This document shows positions 12,694 through 26,500 of a stretch of 64,000 nt of DNA, piece after piece. How positions within the stretch are numbered: the first letter of the stretch is position 1; every line of letters starts with the position of its first letter. Source of the DNA: Protula sp. h YS-2021 (taxonomy: Eukaryota; Annelida; Polychaeta; Sabellida; Serpulidae); contig OX457031.1 in the NCBI GenBank assembly GCA_949752745.1, positions 37,793,502 through 37,857,501 on the forward strand, in the 5' to 3' direction. A program made the position numbers and the translations under genes. A model generated the notes under the pieces. It did no database searches, was not told where the DNA came from, and saw nothing but the letters and a program-made list of their open reading frames with translations.

Positions 12694-15600
12694 TCAATCG
12701 AGTTTCAACATGTACTTTCTGTGCGCAATATCTACAAACAGCCCGTTGCAATGGCCCATTGAATATTTGTGCAAGACTATCGCCCCATACTTCCGGATCA
12801 ACCTTTGTTTCTCGGAATGCAACACTCAACAGCCACTCAGCTCGCGAAATATGTTATTTACGAGAGACCGTCTATTGCTGCAATAATTTACGTTATTGTT
12901 GTAAGCTTACAGAACACACGACATGTAGACGTGTATGAAGTTTTTAAAGCAGGGACAGGTTAATTTACTAGACTCAGACGTCCAGTAATAAAAACATATA
13001 TTCTTCTATCTTGTACATTATTTTCGGCACCAAATACTTATTATCAGCAGAGTGAGAATGTATGTATGCGTCAGTATTTTGTTTTATTTTATGAAATGAA
13101 ATATAGTTTTCGAAAAGATATTATAGATCGTGCAATGTATATAATACTCCAGATAGAATCTAGGGTATCAGTTTTAATTAAAAGCTTGAGAGTGTTTTTG
13201 TTCTCAGATTGACGGCCACTTTCCATCTTGGAGATTTTATCTTTAAAATTTCGCTTTTCACTAATTGCCTTGCATATGAAAACTTAATGCCTTCGCCAAG
13301 TTTTGCAACTGAGAGTGAAGCAATAATTTCTAAAACTTTTATGTAGCTTTATAAATAAAACATGTTCCACATTTTAACTGCCCATTTTCCGGTTTGCATT
13401 GATAGAAACAGGTGTAAAACAACTTTTTAAAACCAAACAGTTAGAACAACACTATTTTACAAAATACTGTAATATTTATGTGAACGCAAGTGTTGAATAT
13501 TCTAATCAGTGATTTAAGAATTTCAAAACTGCAATTTGAAATTTTTCCACAGCACAATCTTAGTGATATGACAACATCGGCTCTTAACCGTAGACAATGA
13601 TTTTTACGCTTGGGTTAATCAAGAAAGACACCTTGAAAGGGCCGAAGAACAGGATGTAGATTTTGCATGCTGCTTCAATGCAGTGTACCACGAGTATATA
13701 GATCGATATATATTTATCGCTAACTGGTTATGCGCTTGGGTTTGTTGCCCCTTTTAATAATTGATCGATTATTGCCTGTGATTATGTGTTCTTTTTCCGT
13801 TATGCACTTCAAGCTAGCAGCTGTTTACCAAAATTGCAAATAAAGTTCAAATGAGCACTGACGGCAAAGAACAGATAAGAATGAAGAAAGGGTAACACCT
13901 ATAAGGGTAAATTATACAGGATAACTGATTAAAGGTGAAACTTGGATCGGCTTTGGGTTATCACGTGGAGTTAGTGTATAAACTAAATAGTCGGACAATA
14001 GTTGTGAATTCATAGGTTTCGTCAAGAATGGCAATACGATGTGTTAAGCAAAAAATAAGTAACGGAAAAAGACTTTTTTTAGAAAACATTACTATCCAAC
14101 ACTGTACTGATACAAAATCAGCTCTTGTTCCCAGACTGTTCCGATGTTCAATTTAAGAATAATTTGGGATAATCATTATCGAGCATTTACTATATGTTAA
14201 AGAACAATGATTTTGTAAACAAGCAGAAAAAGAACAAAATGTTTTGAACAGCGTTATTGATATTGTATTAATTGAATATAATATCGAGTGAATATGTTAA
14301 TCTAATAATTAGGACTATATGAAGGCGCATACAATGTAAATGAAAACATCCTGCCACAGCAACAGAATATATATAGAAAAAAAGCTCAGAACAACTTCGC
14401 TCACACTTGGAAGGCCATTGCTATCAATTTCAGAATCAAGTAGTGATAGCAATGTCGAGACTCAGGGCAAGAGATGAAACCTGGAAAAGATGTGGCAACA
14501 TCATAACAATGTTTTCGTTTTGCAATTATCTGAGATTTCTACACCCCTTTATATGTCCCACAAAATATGTGACGTTGTTCTTTCTTCATAGAACAGTGTC
14601 TCTGTTTAACTTATATAAGATCAAACTATTTTGGGCACTGAAATAAATAAAGGCAACATTTAATCGTAGACATGCTGCTGTTGTTTAAAGCATAGATAAA
14701 AGAGTTCTCACTTCTTCCTTCTTTTGTTTACAGATCTGTTTATCCACAAAATGTCCAAAGCCCATTGCATAATCCCTTTATACTTTTCACGCCCCGGGTC
14801 CTTTACCCTTTAATATCATAATTACTCTTTCAAATGCATTTTTATATAAACCTTTCCTAACAATACCTTGCCCACACACAAATATATGGCCTATTTAATC
14901 TATAATACGCGCAATAAACAGCATACAATAACTAGTAAAGATAACCAAACATAGAATTGGAATCCAGTATCTGAAAACCAGTCATTCGTAACAAATAATA
15001 ACACAATAGTACCAGAGCGACATGAATTTATACTTAGAACCAGACAAACAACACCAGTTGCCGGTCTATTGACCTATAGCGATGTGTTATAGTGATATCT
15101 TGTGTATTTAAGGCAAAAATTTGAAACTCTATCTCGTATCTTATCTTTTTGAATAACCATGTATTTTTTTGTTGATTTAATATGTAATGTTTATTGTCTT
15201 GATAATAAGACCGATAATTCGGTAAATTTACTATGGCAGTTATATCGTCGATTTTTTACAAGGTGCCTAATAGTCCCAAAGAGAATCTGAACGGCTTTGA
15301 AACATTAACAAAATACTAAGTGTAAAGTTTGAGTATCTCGAAGCAACCAACAAATCAGGAATAGTAATTTTCAAGAAATGCAATCGAAGTTTTCCGGATT
15401 TATAATGTCAGGTGATTTTATTTACAGTTTTAAAAGACAACAGGCAGACTGTCCTAGCATTTTTTGAAAAAAATGTAACATCCCACTCTTCAGCTTTCAA
15501 TCCTTACTCAGTGGAGATTTTAACAACTAAATATTCGATGAGCATTTTGCAGTCGTGCAATATTGTGGATTACTCTCCATTACTTATGTATCTATTTGCT

Positions 15601-18029
15601 TATTTAGTTTCAAAGTGCATAGAACACCAAAACTTAGGCTAAGCTGTTTAAGGTGCTGGTTTGCAAAGAATGTACCCGTAACACATGATTCATATATAGG
15701 ATACAATTGCACGGACAAAAGATGCTTGATTGCTGACTGCATTACGGTGTCTAAAAAGTAGTAAAAGATGGAGAAAAATTACTTTTTTATATATTTTGGT
15801 TTAAAAAATATGGTTCAAGACAAGCTGTAAACTCGTCTTTCGAGGGCACGGTAATTGCTAAAACTATCACAGTGAAATTCACAGTGTTCTAAGCATTTAC
15901 ACCAGTTAAAAGTATTTCGTTTGCCTTCTCGGTTTCGTCTGATTATAGGTTCACCATTCAAAACTCTTTGTGCATATTTGACTTTGAAATCGACTTAACA
16001 TTTACACAGCATATATTACCTGAATTACATGCGTTTAACTTTAATGATGTTAAACGATACATGGTAGAATGAGTGGAATATGTATAAATTGAAAAAAGGT
16101 TCATCAAGACACTGCAAATTATTACGTGTCTGCATTGCAAAACTCTCCCTAAATGTCGAAATAGATCTAATTTGTACTTAGGCACAGCGGAAGAATTTCG
16201 TGATGAGTTTTATGCCAACATCTTAATGACTACATAACACAGAAGTGAAAATGCTACTTTATTAACTTCGACCATTAGGAAATGTCTTCTTCTGTAAGCA
16301 AGCATTAGAATTGAAGCAAGTTTATCAATTTGTTTGAATAATAATAATAACAATAATAACAATAATAATGATAATAATAATAACAATGACGTTAGTGGTG
16401 GTGGTGGTGGCGACGACGGCGACGCCGATGGTGTTAGTGATCATACAAGATACAGTCATGAAATATTTGAAAAAAATTAAGTTCTTAGGTATTTTCGGCA
16501 CATAAAATTAAGATGCATTTCTATGACACTGATTTTCGAAAGCTAGAGAGCGATTATTTTAAGCTATAAAAACAAACGCAAAATTGACAAAAATAGTTTG
16601 GTATGAATTTGTCAACACTCAAAAGTTGTTTGCAATCCACACTGTGTATTTGATTAATAACACCCTGCATACCTTCCTTATATGAAAGTAACGGGTATTG
16701 CCAAATTGCCTAACGCCATGTCAAGAAGATGTTTGTAAATAAGCTTCTATTGCGCAAAATAGTCAGAAGGTTGCTTTTTTAGAACTCTGTGCATAGCGAT
16801 ATTTAACTGAAGTAAAACCATCTAATTTATTGCCGAACAAATATATTAACCTTGAACAGCTAGCCTTTGCATTAATTATGAGAAATGTCTTGCGGCAATT
16901 TGACACACGATAATTGGATAAACAACCTACACTTCTTACAAATAGAACAGTATCAGACCATAAAATGTGTGAAACATATTATTTGGAGGAGACCGGGTGA
17001 ACACGAATTTCGAATTACCACGTAAAACACACAAAAATTAGAAACATTTTAAACGATAAAGGAGCTGCAGTCAATCTGTTAAAGAAGTTTCATGCATTTT
17101 CAGACACTGTTTCTTAAATACATAATGTACTCAAACCTAATTTTGTAAGTCTGATATTAAAACTTAACGTGGTAAGCCTGTTGCATGATTTATTTAAAGC
17201 ATTAAATACATTATGAAGTTACTTTAAAAAAGAATTTGAAAAACAAAACTAATCTTAAACTAAATCTTGATAGAGTATGAAAATAAGGGTACTGAAATAT
17301 GTATGCCCCTTCCCCTGCCTGTTAAAAAAGGGTCGAACAAGATTTTTTTTGAAAAGAATTTGAAGTTTGCAAAAAGAAAATGAACCGTCACTATGTAAGC
17401 TTTAGGTGCCTGGTGGCAGATGGATTCAAGGGCTGTTGGTTCTTGCGTCAAGTGATACGACAATATTCAAATCAATGAAACTTCGTTTTTGTTCGGGATG
17501 CTACTTATAGTCAATGTTACTGCAGTCGAAATTCCATATAGCTAAGTATTGCATAGTTATACAAAACACAGCATTGTCATTTAGCACCAGTGGCCATTAA
17601 AAAGTGAATAGACAGCGTAACTCTGAAGACCGTTGGAGGGTTTTCTTCGGTTCTTTATTCAACATGGTCATTGATTGTGTGGGAAGCACGTTTTATATTT
17701 ATAACATAAATTTTCCGACAGCTGTTCCCAACAGCGTGCAGTCTTCGCAACAACTCCAACAAAAGAACCGCTTTGCGAGGTGATGTCAAGTCCCATATGT
17801 TAGTAAATTCTGTTCTCTGTGCTTTTAAGTTAAGATCCACTTGATCGGTGCTCTTTCAAGTGATCGCCCCTATCACGTGGTCAAATGCAGAGGTTAATGC
17901 AAAATTAACCAATTATTTGATTGTATATAGCATTTCTCGTGTATGTTGGTTTACCCATAAATTGCTCTCTCCTCGATGTGACAGAATACTTTGCTTTAGC
18001 TAGTACAACTTTATTTTGCAACAGGACAG
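12694..18029. other. No gene seen
   Basis: Mostly unique AT-rich sequence; the triplet tract at 16337-16432 is the only clear structure. No frame longer than about 90 codons, none recognisable. Confidence 0.6.
16337..16432. repeat. (AAT)n followed by (GGT)n and (GAC)n triplets
   Basis: Compound trinucleotide tract: AATAAT/AACAAT, then GTGGTGGTGG, then GACGACGGCGACGCC. Confidence 0.92.
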
Positions 18030-18276
18030 CCCAGTAAACATTCTGAGGTCGATCCAACCAAACCACAGCATTGACTCTGGTTGTACTTTAGTAATGATTG
18101 GTCTCGACCACAGAGCAATGTCTAACCTACTTTTGTGGCGCAATTCTGAGTAGACCGTTGAGTAAGCAACGTTGTTTAGACGTTGCTTTTGGTTGTAAGT
18201 TAGTTGTCTAAACCATAGATAGCCATGTGGATGTTACGTCTATTCAACGTTGTCTAACGTCGCAATGTTTACTGGG
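18030..18276. mobile_element. ACGTT-rich MITE with CCCAGTAAACAT ends
   Basis: Left end CCCAGTAAACATT at 18030; right end AATGTTTACTGGG at 18276; 247 bp. The interior is rich in CAACGTT, TAGACGTTG and GTCTAACGTCG. Related right ends occur at 20083, 47464 and 52942. Confidence 0.8.
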
Positions 18277-18735
18277 GACTGAGTTAGGCCACAATCCCTA
18301 GCCCCTTTCAGGTAATCGCTTCAAAAATAGTTGTCTAAACCATAGATAGCCATGTGGATGCTACGTCTATTCAACGTTGTCTAACGTCGCAATGTTTACT
18401 GGGGACTGAGTTAGGTCACAATCCCTAGCCCCTTCGGGTAATTGCTTCATAAATAGTTGTCTAAACCATAGATAGCCATGTGGATGCTACGTCTATTCAA
18501 CGTTGTCTAACGTCGCAATGTTTACTGGAGACTGAGTTAGGCCACAATCCCTAGCCCCTTTCAGATAATCGCTTCAAGGATGGTTGTCTAAACTATAGAT
18601 AGCCATGTGGATACTACGTCTATTCAACGTTGTCTAACGTTGCAATGTTTACTGGGGACTGAGTTAGGCCGCAATCCCTAGCCCCTTTCAGGTAATCGCT
18701 TCAAAAATGGTTGTCTAAACCATAGGTGGCTCCTT
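18204..18735 (+). repeat. 127-bp tandem repeat spanning a MITE end
   Basis: Units start at 18204, 18331, 18457, 18584 and 18711 (last partial). Each unit is the right ~73 bp of the MITE at 18030-18276 plus ~54 bp of flank (GACTGAGTTAGGCC, CCCTAGCCCCTTTC). Copies differ at only a few bases each. Confidence 0.93.
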
Positions 18736-18979
18736 GAAAGAATCGTATATTCTTAACAACAGGTATGTAATCAAAACTAAATTAAAACAAATTAAGCTAA
18801 CTAAATTTTATACAATTTTATACAATTTCCTTTAATTTTAATGTTCATTCTACCGCTGTTTTTTTTCGATATTAGAATAGTAGCGTAAAATCCAGACAAA
18901 TGTTACGTGGTTGTGAGACAAGTCATTAAGGTGTGAGCTCCATTTTGCAAAATAATTAAATGTTAGCGCAAGTGTGTAT

Positions 18980-19190
18980 GTTTTCTTCCATTAAAAGACT
19001 TTCGCTCGAATTCATTTTACACTTGAGGATTTTGAATCCCCGTAATTTACTGAATTCGTACGATTAGGTAAAGTGTTTCTGTATGATTCCTTTTTATTTT
19101 TCGGCCATATCTTGTAACTCCTCTGACACACATGGTAGGGTTTAGGACGTCCAAATTTGGCAGAGATATGTTGTAGTATATTTAGTTGGT
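18980..19190. repeat. Dispersed repeat shared with 3240-3440
   Basis: Second copy of the block described at 3240-3440. Further on, 20186-20256 matches 4021-4096 (TCAGAATCGTATTTT, CCCAAGTGTAATTTTT, AAAACGGTCTAGTT). Confidence 0.5.
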
Positions 19191-19756
19191 TCAGTTCAAG
19201 TTTTATAGAAATTCACCAATATTTTATATGCAAAAACGGACCTTGAATTTTGCCATTGGGGCTCATTGCAAGGCAGGCACATACTGTCATGTAACTAACA
19301 GTACTGGCTATTGACCTCTCTACCACTGACATAAGAGAGTTCTGCGCATGTGCTCTTTGTTGCTTCTTGCCGTAAGGCTGAGCAGCAAATATCTCAATGG
19401 GAAAGCTTTTCCTACGTTTCGGAGATGCTCACCATCCACACTTGCTATAAAGTTGTTTTCATATAATATATATATATGTCATTCTGAGTTTTCTTAACTC
19501 GCTGAAAACATTAAACAATACTAGGGGGTGGGGCGGACTTTTACAGTTGGAGGGGGGGAGGCTCCGTCCATCAGCTTCACAGCGTCGACCTAGCGATTTA
19601 TTTGGGCGTCGGGAGACTGACGCATAGATGAATACATTTCAAAAGAAGCCGGTAAAAAACTGGAGTGCTTCTTAATATCCCTCACTTTATTCCTGATTTT
19701 CGTCTGTTTTCAAAACAACAAGTCATTACCACACTACCAATACTAGACTTCAATTT

Positions 19757-20083
19757 CCTGTGAACATTTTGGTTATGACCCGACATTTTTGCGACGTCAG
19801 TTTTTTCGAAATTTTCCGAAATTTATTCAACGTTGAACAAGAGACATTAAATGAGCGTCAGAAAAAAGTTGGGAATTCGGTAACGAAATTCGGTAAAGTT
19901 GCGGAAGTGTTTTACGGGCAAAATCAACGTCTGCACATCGTTGCTTATCCAACGTCTATTCAACGTTGTGTCAAGGACGTTGATCTATGGTCGAGACCAA
20001 TCTAAACCAAAATTACGACCGGATTCAATAATGCGATTTCTCGCCTGGTCACGACGTTTTCTCGACGTCAGAATGTCTACTGG
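19757..20083. mobile_element. ACGTT-rich MITE relative, right end intact
   Basis: Contains CCAACGTCTATTCAACGTTG, GACGTTGATC and ends GACGTCAGAATGTCTACTGGG. The left end is not clear. Short open frames here follow the repeat. Confidence 0.6.
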
Positions 20084-20185
20084 GATAGTACATGCCAAAA
20101 GCTTTGTTGAACGGGGGTTTACATGCAACTCGTAACTTTGCATGACTTCGAACAAAGAATTTTTCAGAATTCGGAATTTTTAAAG

Positions 20186-20256
20186 TTCAGAATCGTATTT
20201 TTTGTGGTCCCAAGTGTAATTTTTCTCTACTCCGTGGCAAAAACGGTCTAGTTCTG
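20186..20256. repeat. Dispersed ~75-bp block, copy 2
   Basis: Second copy of the block at 4021-4096, about 90-240 bases upstream of the proposed gene A promoter region. Confidence 0.8.
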
Positions 20257-20344
20257 ATGCTGCTTTATATTGTCCTTCTGATCCCAAAAGACTTTCTCAT
20301 TTACATTTTTCTATTAAATGCTCCCCAAAGAACACGCCTATTTA

Positions 20345-20356
20345 TGTATATATATA
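20345..20356 (+). promoter_or_regulatory. Possible TATA box of gene A
   Basis: A TATATATAG tract lies about 145 bases upstream of the gene A start codon, a plausible distance for a TATA box plus a short leader. AT-rich tracts are common here, so support is weak. Confidence 0.2.
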
Positions 20357-20467
20357 GATATGAACTCTTTCACCCGAATTAACCCATAGTCGAACAAATG
20401 TCATGAACCCACACCCCCTTCCCCACTAACGATATATTTGAGGTACGTTAATTTCATTTCAGTCAAC

Positions 20468-20488
20468 ATGAAGACTGTTCTAAAATAG
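20468..20488 (+). other. Short upstream ORF before gene A start
   Basis: ATG followed by five codons and TAG (MKTVLK), ending 8 bases before the proposed start codon. If the transcript begins upstream, as the TATATATAG stretch near 20347 would allow, this is a minimal uORF. No transcript start is known, so this is only a candidate. Confidence 0.3.
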
Positions 20489-20496
20489 AGAAAATC

Positions 20497-20584
20497 ATGG
20501 ATTTTAAAGACAGACGTTGGTATCTTCTTTGTCTGGCTGCCTTGACTTTGGTGCGCCGGTCTTGTTGTCAAAGTATAACGATGG
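20497..20584 (+). CDS. Gene A exon 1: start codon and signal peptide
   Basis: Encodes 29 residues plus one base. The N-terminus starts MDFKDRRW, then a hydrophobic core [11 protein letters not shown], then RRSCCQS, a plausible secretion signal with likely cleavage near Cys-Gln/Ser. The donor is G|GTAGGT in phase 1, which joins exon 2 in frame to give Met-Gly-Cys. The start was chosen because it is the first ATG in this frame that gives a signal peptide and a phase-matched donor. An alternative donor four bases on (AG|GTAATA) would break the frame. Confidence 0.8.
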
Positions 20585-23500
20585 GTAGGTAATAAATTCT
20601 TCATTTCAGCAATCCGAATCAGTGCATTGGATCACATATGTTAATATAAATATTAATATAAATATCATGAGTTTATAATTCTCTAATGCATTTTTCTAAT
20701 GCAATTGCTACATTTCAGATTACAAAGCAATTTGAGGATATTTACCTAAATACCAATTTTCCACTTCTTGTAAAAATCACTTTTGCTGAGTGAAACATAT
20801 TGAAGTGTTGTGTAAAAAATTCTAGTTTAGGAGCAATAATAAAAACACTTCCTTTTATTAACACAGGGTGCAATGGTGAAGCTGACGTCATATTTCTCGT
20901 AGACACGTCTCGCTCGGCGTGGGCCCAGGACCGCGCTCGGTCAACGGACTTCATCCGGAACATCGTCAGTGGATTTGAAATCGAGACAGATAAAACTAGA
21001 GTGGGTGTAGCTATCACACGGGATCCATACACTCAGATAGATCTGAACGATTTCAGTGATAAGACCTTGCTGCTGAACGCTACTGATTATGCAGCGAGAC
21101 AGCAGGATACTGTTTCAAATTTTACGGGAGCGCTGAGACACATTCTCGAAAATATGTTGTCGTCTAATAGTGGTGCAAGGGCGAATACCCCGGATATATT
21201 GTTTATTATTGCCTCGGATAATTTAAATATTGACGATGAAGAATTCCTCAGTGAAATCTCTGCGCTAAAAGATAACAATGTTCACGTGATCATGTTATTG
21301 TATGGGCAGTCAAAAAGTGAACAGCAGAAGAGAGATATGGCCGGTAGGCTGGTATCGATGCCGTATGACGAAAATCTTCTTATTTATCGCAGTACTACAG
21401 CTCTCACACTGCAGTCGATTACACGGGAAGTTCAGGCGCTCATTTGTTCACAGATACCAAGTATGTTTAGTTGAATAATTATCCATACTCTTTATTCAAA
21501 CTTTGTCTAAACTTACTGCATTGTATAATCACTGATAAAGCTCACTCAATCCTTACTCATGCTCACAAATTCCTCAAACCATTCCGCTGTCCATATGGAT
21601 GCGGTTTTAGAAAAGACAGTCCACAAAGAATGCTGGATTTTTTTCCTCTTTTTCGCTGGTTTGGTTCGGCTTTGCAGCAAGAACATTCTCATCAGCTTAG
21701 CTAACCTGCAGATTTAGGTAAACCGGAACACAGAAGCTTTAATCAATTCAGCACCGAATAGTGTCCCACCGATCGACCCAGGGGACGGGGATGGGGTTGG
21801 GGTTAATGGACTGATTGTTCTGATATCCATGTTATCCATGATGCAATTTAAGAAGAGCCCATATCTTTACCGGAAAAAAATCTCTTTTTGCTAGAAAATC
21901 TCTAGATTCTTTGCAGGGATCCCGGAACGGCCGAAAAAATACGCAACCTATCTTTTCATACTTTTCGAAGAATTTAAAAACCCCATTCGGATCTAAATTC
22001 CATGGAATGACACCAAAGCTGTTTCGTTTGACATACACCACATGAACCGTATTTTACTCTGTGTGTTTTTTACAGCCTGTGCGGGAATAGCAGACATTGT
22101 CTTCGTCTTCGATAGTTCCGGATCAGTCAATCAGGACGAGTGGGAACAGCTTAAGCAGTTTGCTGCGGCGACGGTACGGAACATGTACGTCGCTCCGAAT
22201 GGCGTTCGAATAGGCCTCATAGTTTATGGAGATGACGCTAATATTATCTTCAATTTGACAGAATATCAGTCTAAGCTTGAAATTATCAGCGCTATTATGG
22301 GGATACCATATCTCGAAGCCTCCAATACGCGTACTGATTTGGCTCTGACTCTGGCGCGAACTGCAGCCTTTTCGGAAAGAGCAGGAAATCGGATAAATGT
22401 CAATGACATCTGTATTACAGTCACAGACGGACGCTCGACATTTCTCGGACTCACTCAAGCTGCCGCCTTAAGACTCCACGATGCCAATATTCGGACATTT
22501 GCCATTGGTGTTGGCGCAAGGGATGTGGACTTCCAAGAAGAGCTGAACTTTATTGGCTCATCTCCATCGAGCGATCATGTTTTCAAAGTTGAAGAATTTG
22601 CAGATTTAAAATTTATTGAAGATACTTTAGTGTCCCGAACATGTAGACCCACGCCACCAGGTAAGTGAACTTCAGTGCATTTCATTCACTTCTAAATATA
22701 AACATTGATAGTATTTTTAAAGAATAAAAATGAGATAGTAAATGTTAAGGAAAGCATGCGTTCTTTATTATAGCTTATTAGCTTTTATAAATTCCATATG
22801 CTTTTGACTCGTTCTTTTAGACTGGCATATGCGGTATCATTGATAGGTATGGTGTCAGCAAATTTAAGAAGTATAATTTAAATAATATCTATTTGCAAAA
22901 CTAAATAAAGTATGCGTTTGTAGAAATACCTGAAAACTACAAGTTCGATGTACAATCAAAACTGTTATCGATTCAATTTCATCAATATTAGCACATGTTA
23001 ACCACATTGTCAAACTTTATTTTTTGAAAAACGATCCCGTCTTCATTGAAAGTCCACCATGAGCTAAAGATACGCCTTGCTATGTCAATGTTAACGGAAA
23101 GAATCCTAGAAATTGGCAGAATAGTACCTGGTCAACTTTTCAGATGTTGACTAGGAAATACGTAAGAATGATAGCTGATTATTGTGCTTTCCGTTTAGTG
23201 TGTGACTCAGAAGTTGACATCGTCTTTATTATCGATGCCTCGGGCAGCATAAGCAGCGTCAACTTCCAACGAATGATCAACTTCGTCGGTCAGTTAGTTG
23301 CACGATTCAGCCCACAGGATATAACCTCGATTAACCCTCAGCCCAATGCCAGGGTAGGAATATTAACTTTTTCAAATAGCCCCGAACCTGTGATGTTTCT
23401 AAATGATTTTGAGATGGCCCGGGATATAGCTAGTCAGTTAAATGACATCGTGCCACAACGGGCGAGGACCAACACACATTTAGCGCTCGAGTTCGCGCGC

Positions 23501-26500
23501 GATACGATGCTGGCTCCGGAACGCGGTAACAGACCAGGCGTTGTGGACCGGCTGGTCGTCATTAGCGATGGGGAATCTTCAGATCCCAACGCAACGCAGA
23601 GAATAGCCACCGCTGTAAGTGATGTTTTTTTTATTTTGTGTTTTGGAATAATACCGCTGATGTTCTGTGACGTCAAAACAGGTCGTACACCCTGTTTGGA
23701 TCAGCTCCCACTGTGAAAAAGTACTACTTGCGCCAGTGCATAATCATCGTTTCGTCAGTCTCCACGTCAATCATCACTTCAATCATCACTTTATTAATGA
23801 CTTGAATTATGTCATTAGTCATTTCTTGAACCATCGTTCCCTACTTAATTTAGCAGTATCTTCTCCATTTTAATGGCTTTTGCAGCGATACTGATTCTGA
23901 CCAACTATTAGAATTGGGTCTCATAGCTTTATATCTATGTTTAAAAAGGAAGATGCCATTTTAAAATTTATGGGCTGCAATTACAGTACTAACATTGTGT
24001 CAGTTCAGTTCCATTTTTATCAATATTTATTTATTCAAAGCTAAAAGCTTCGGGGGTCGAGATCATTACCTTGGGTGTTGGTGAATGGACAAAGAAAACG
24101 GAACTTCAGAACATGGCATCGAGACCGGAACTACGGAATTCCTTCCATGTACCAAGTTACGACACCTTGTTTCAAGCCGCTGATGTGATCACTGCCACCG
24201 CTTGTGACGGTCAGTATGTTTACATGATACATGCCTCGGTACATGCCCGATATGCTCAAAATGCTGTGCCTCGAATGGAATCGTCAATCCCTTTCACCCA
24301 CGCCTCTCACCTTCGGCGAACAAATGCAGTGGTATATCGCTCTGCCAGTGCGATAGTGTATCTGTTGGTAAATGTGTCTGGCCTTAAAGACACGTCAGCA
24401 GCTTTCAAGTCGATAATAATGGTAATTTAATCACGCATAGGGCACGGCAACGAAAGTCTCACACTGTATTTTTTTTACGAAAATTAACTTTTTTTAATTG
24501 GTACGAATGGTCTTGCGTAAAAGGGTGGGTTGATTTGGTATATTGGATTTTAACAGAACTAGTTAAGTTCAATTAAACCTGGCGGTTCCCATTTAAGAAT
24601 TATTTTTAAAAGTAAGAGTTAATTATACTGAAAATACACATGTGCCCCATATCTCGGGTGGGTAAGGGGGGAGGTGCGTGCCATCGCACATTGCTGTTTT
24701 TGAAGACTTCAGCCCCAAAAACCACACCCGAACTTAGTTGTTTTAAATAAAGAGTGTTTTGGTTTACAGTACAGAACGAGTGTGAGAGCAACCCGTGTGT
24801 GAATGGCGACTGTGTGGACGGTATGAACCTGTACTACTGTCGCTGCTCTTCCGGCTGGACGGGCAGGAACTGTGACCAGAGTAAGTACCTCCAAAACAGA
24901 GTAAGTACCTCCAGAGCAGAGTAAGTACCTCCAGAGGACAGTAGTACCTCCAGACCAGAATAAGTACCTCCAGAGCAGAGTAAGTACTTCCAGAGCAGAA
25001 TAAGTACCTCCAGACCAGAGTAAGTACCTCCAGACCAGAGTAAGTACCTCCAAAGCAGAGTAAGCACCTCCAGACCAGAGTAAGTACCTCCAGACCAGAG
25101 TAAGTACCTCCAGACCAGAGTAAGTACCTCCAGATCAGAGTAAGTACCTCCAGAGCAGAGTAAGTATATATCTCCAGAGCAGAGTAAGTACCTCCAGAGC
25201 AGAGTAAGTATATATCTCCAGAGCAGAGTAAGTACCTCCAGATCAGAGTAAGTACCTCCAGACCAGAGTAAGTACCTCCAGACCAGAGTAAGTACCTCCA
25301 GGCGCTTCATGTCCTTATTTAAGTCGCTTCACTTACTGATTAATTTATCAGGTATCAGATATCATTTCATGTGGGATTTGAATTATCACGATTTTACACG
25401 GAAGAAACAGAGTGAAAAATTCCGACAATTTTATAAATAGCACTCCCAAGTTTGCTTCAAGGCAATGGTTTGCAACCAGTTTTCAAGCATGCTTCTTTTA
25501 TACCGCACGATGTTGTTTCTTATTTCTGTTTTTACGCTTCCAAAAGTGAAACTATCAGAAACGTGTTTGCTTTTTACAATTAGCCTTATTCGATGGGAAA
25601 AGGTGGTACCAACAGGTGGTCCTTGGGCGCTTCCTCTGCTGGCTATCTACCAAGAGGTATTTTTTTTCAAAGCAAGGTATTCTGTCTCTGAAAAGTCTTC
25701 TTTTTTTGTTATTATTGTTCGCTTGTGTGTTTCCACCTCTTTATCTAGTACAACGTGCACTAAAGTAAAAACACCTTCTTGGCACTAAATATTAAATCCT
25801 TCGTAACTGGTGGGGGGGGGGGGGGTTGTCTGCTATTTATAGATTCGTTCAAAAAATGATTCTTGCCTTTCCGTTTGATATTTTAGAGATATTGTTACGT
25901 ACATATTTTTAGCTTTATGTTGATATTGTTTTCGATATTTCAGGTAAACACGCTTTAGTCGTGTTCTTTCATTTTAGAAAAGGTGTATTTTTAGAAACAA
26001 TCTTTTTTCCAACGATGTTGCATTTATGCCTCCCTCTTTAATTATACCACCGCAGTGTGGTGCAACGTGCTTCTGTGGCAACATGAATAGAATTGATGCA
26101 ATGATTTTTTGCAGCTACTGCCTTGCTAGGTTTCGATTATTTGTGTCGCTTTTTCGGTGTTATAAGTTCTTGAAGATTGCTATGCTTCAACCTCCATTTA
26201 AAAAGGAAAGAATTCCCCAAAGATGAGGTGTTTTTAACGTTTTTTAGAAAGTGTTTTTTTTTTTAAGTGTTAGATATCTGATATTTATTTTTCTTTACGC
26301 GACAGAAACTAATCTAAGACACTTAACACTCTATCAGTGTAATGTTCAGATTCATCATCCCTAAAAAAATCTAGTTTCCTCTTAAGAAATTTAACAATAG
26401 CTGCATAACACTACTTGCCTATATAGTATCAGAGGAAATGCTCTTGTTTGTTTTGACCGTTAAAAGGTTTCCGCTGCACGATTCCTATACGCCGCTTGCG

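Noticed and set aside
24709..25310. Minus-strand frames of 114 and 158 codons with [14 protein letters not shown] repeats
   Set aside because: They are the reverse translation of the 20-bp splice-donor array and include the antisense of an EGF exon.
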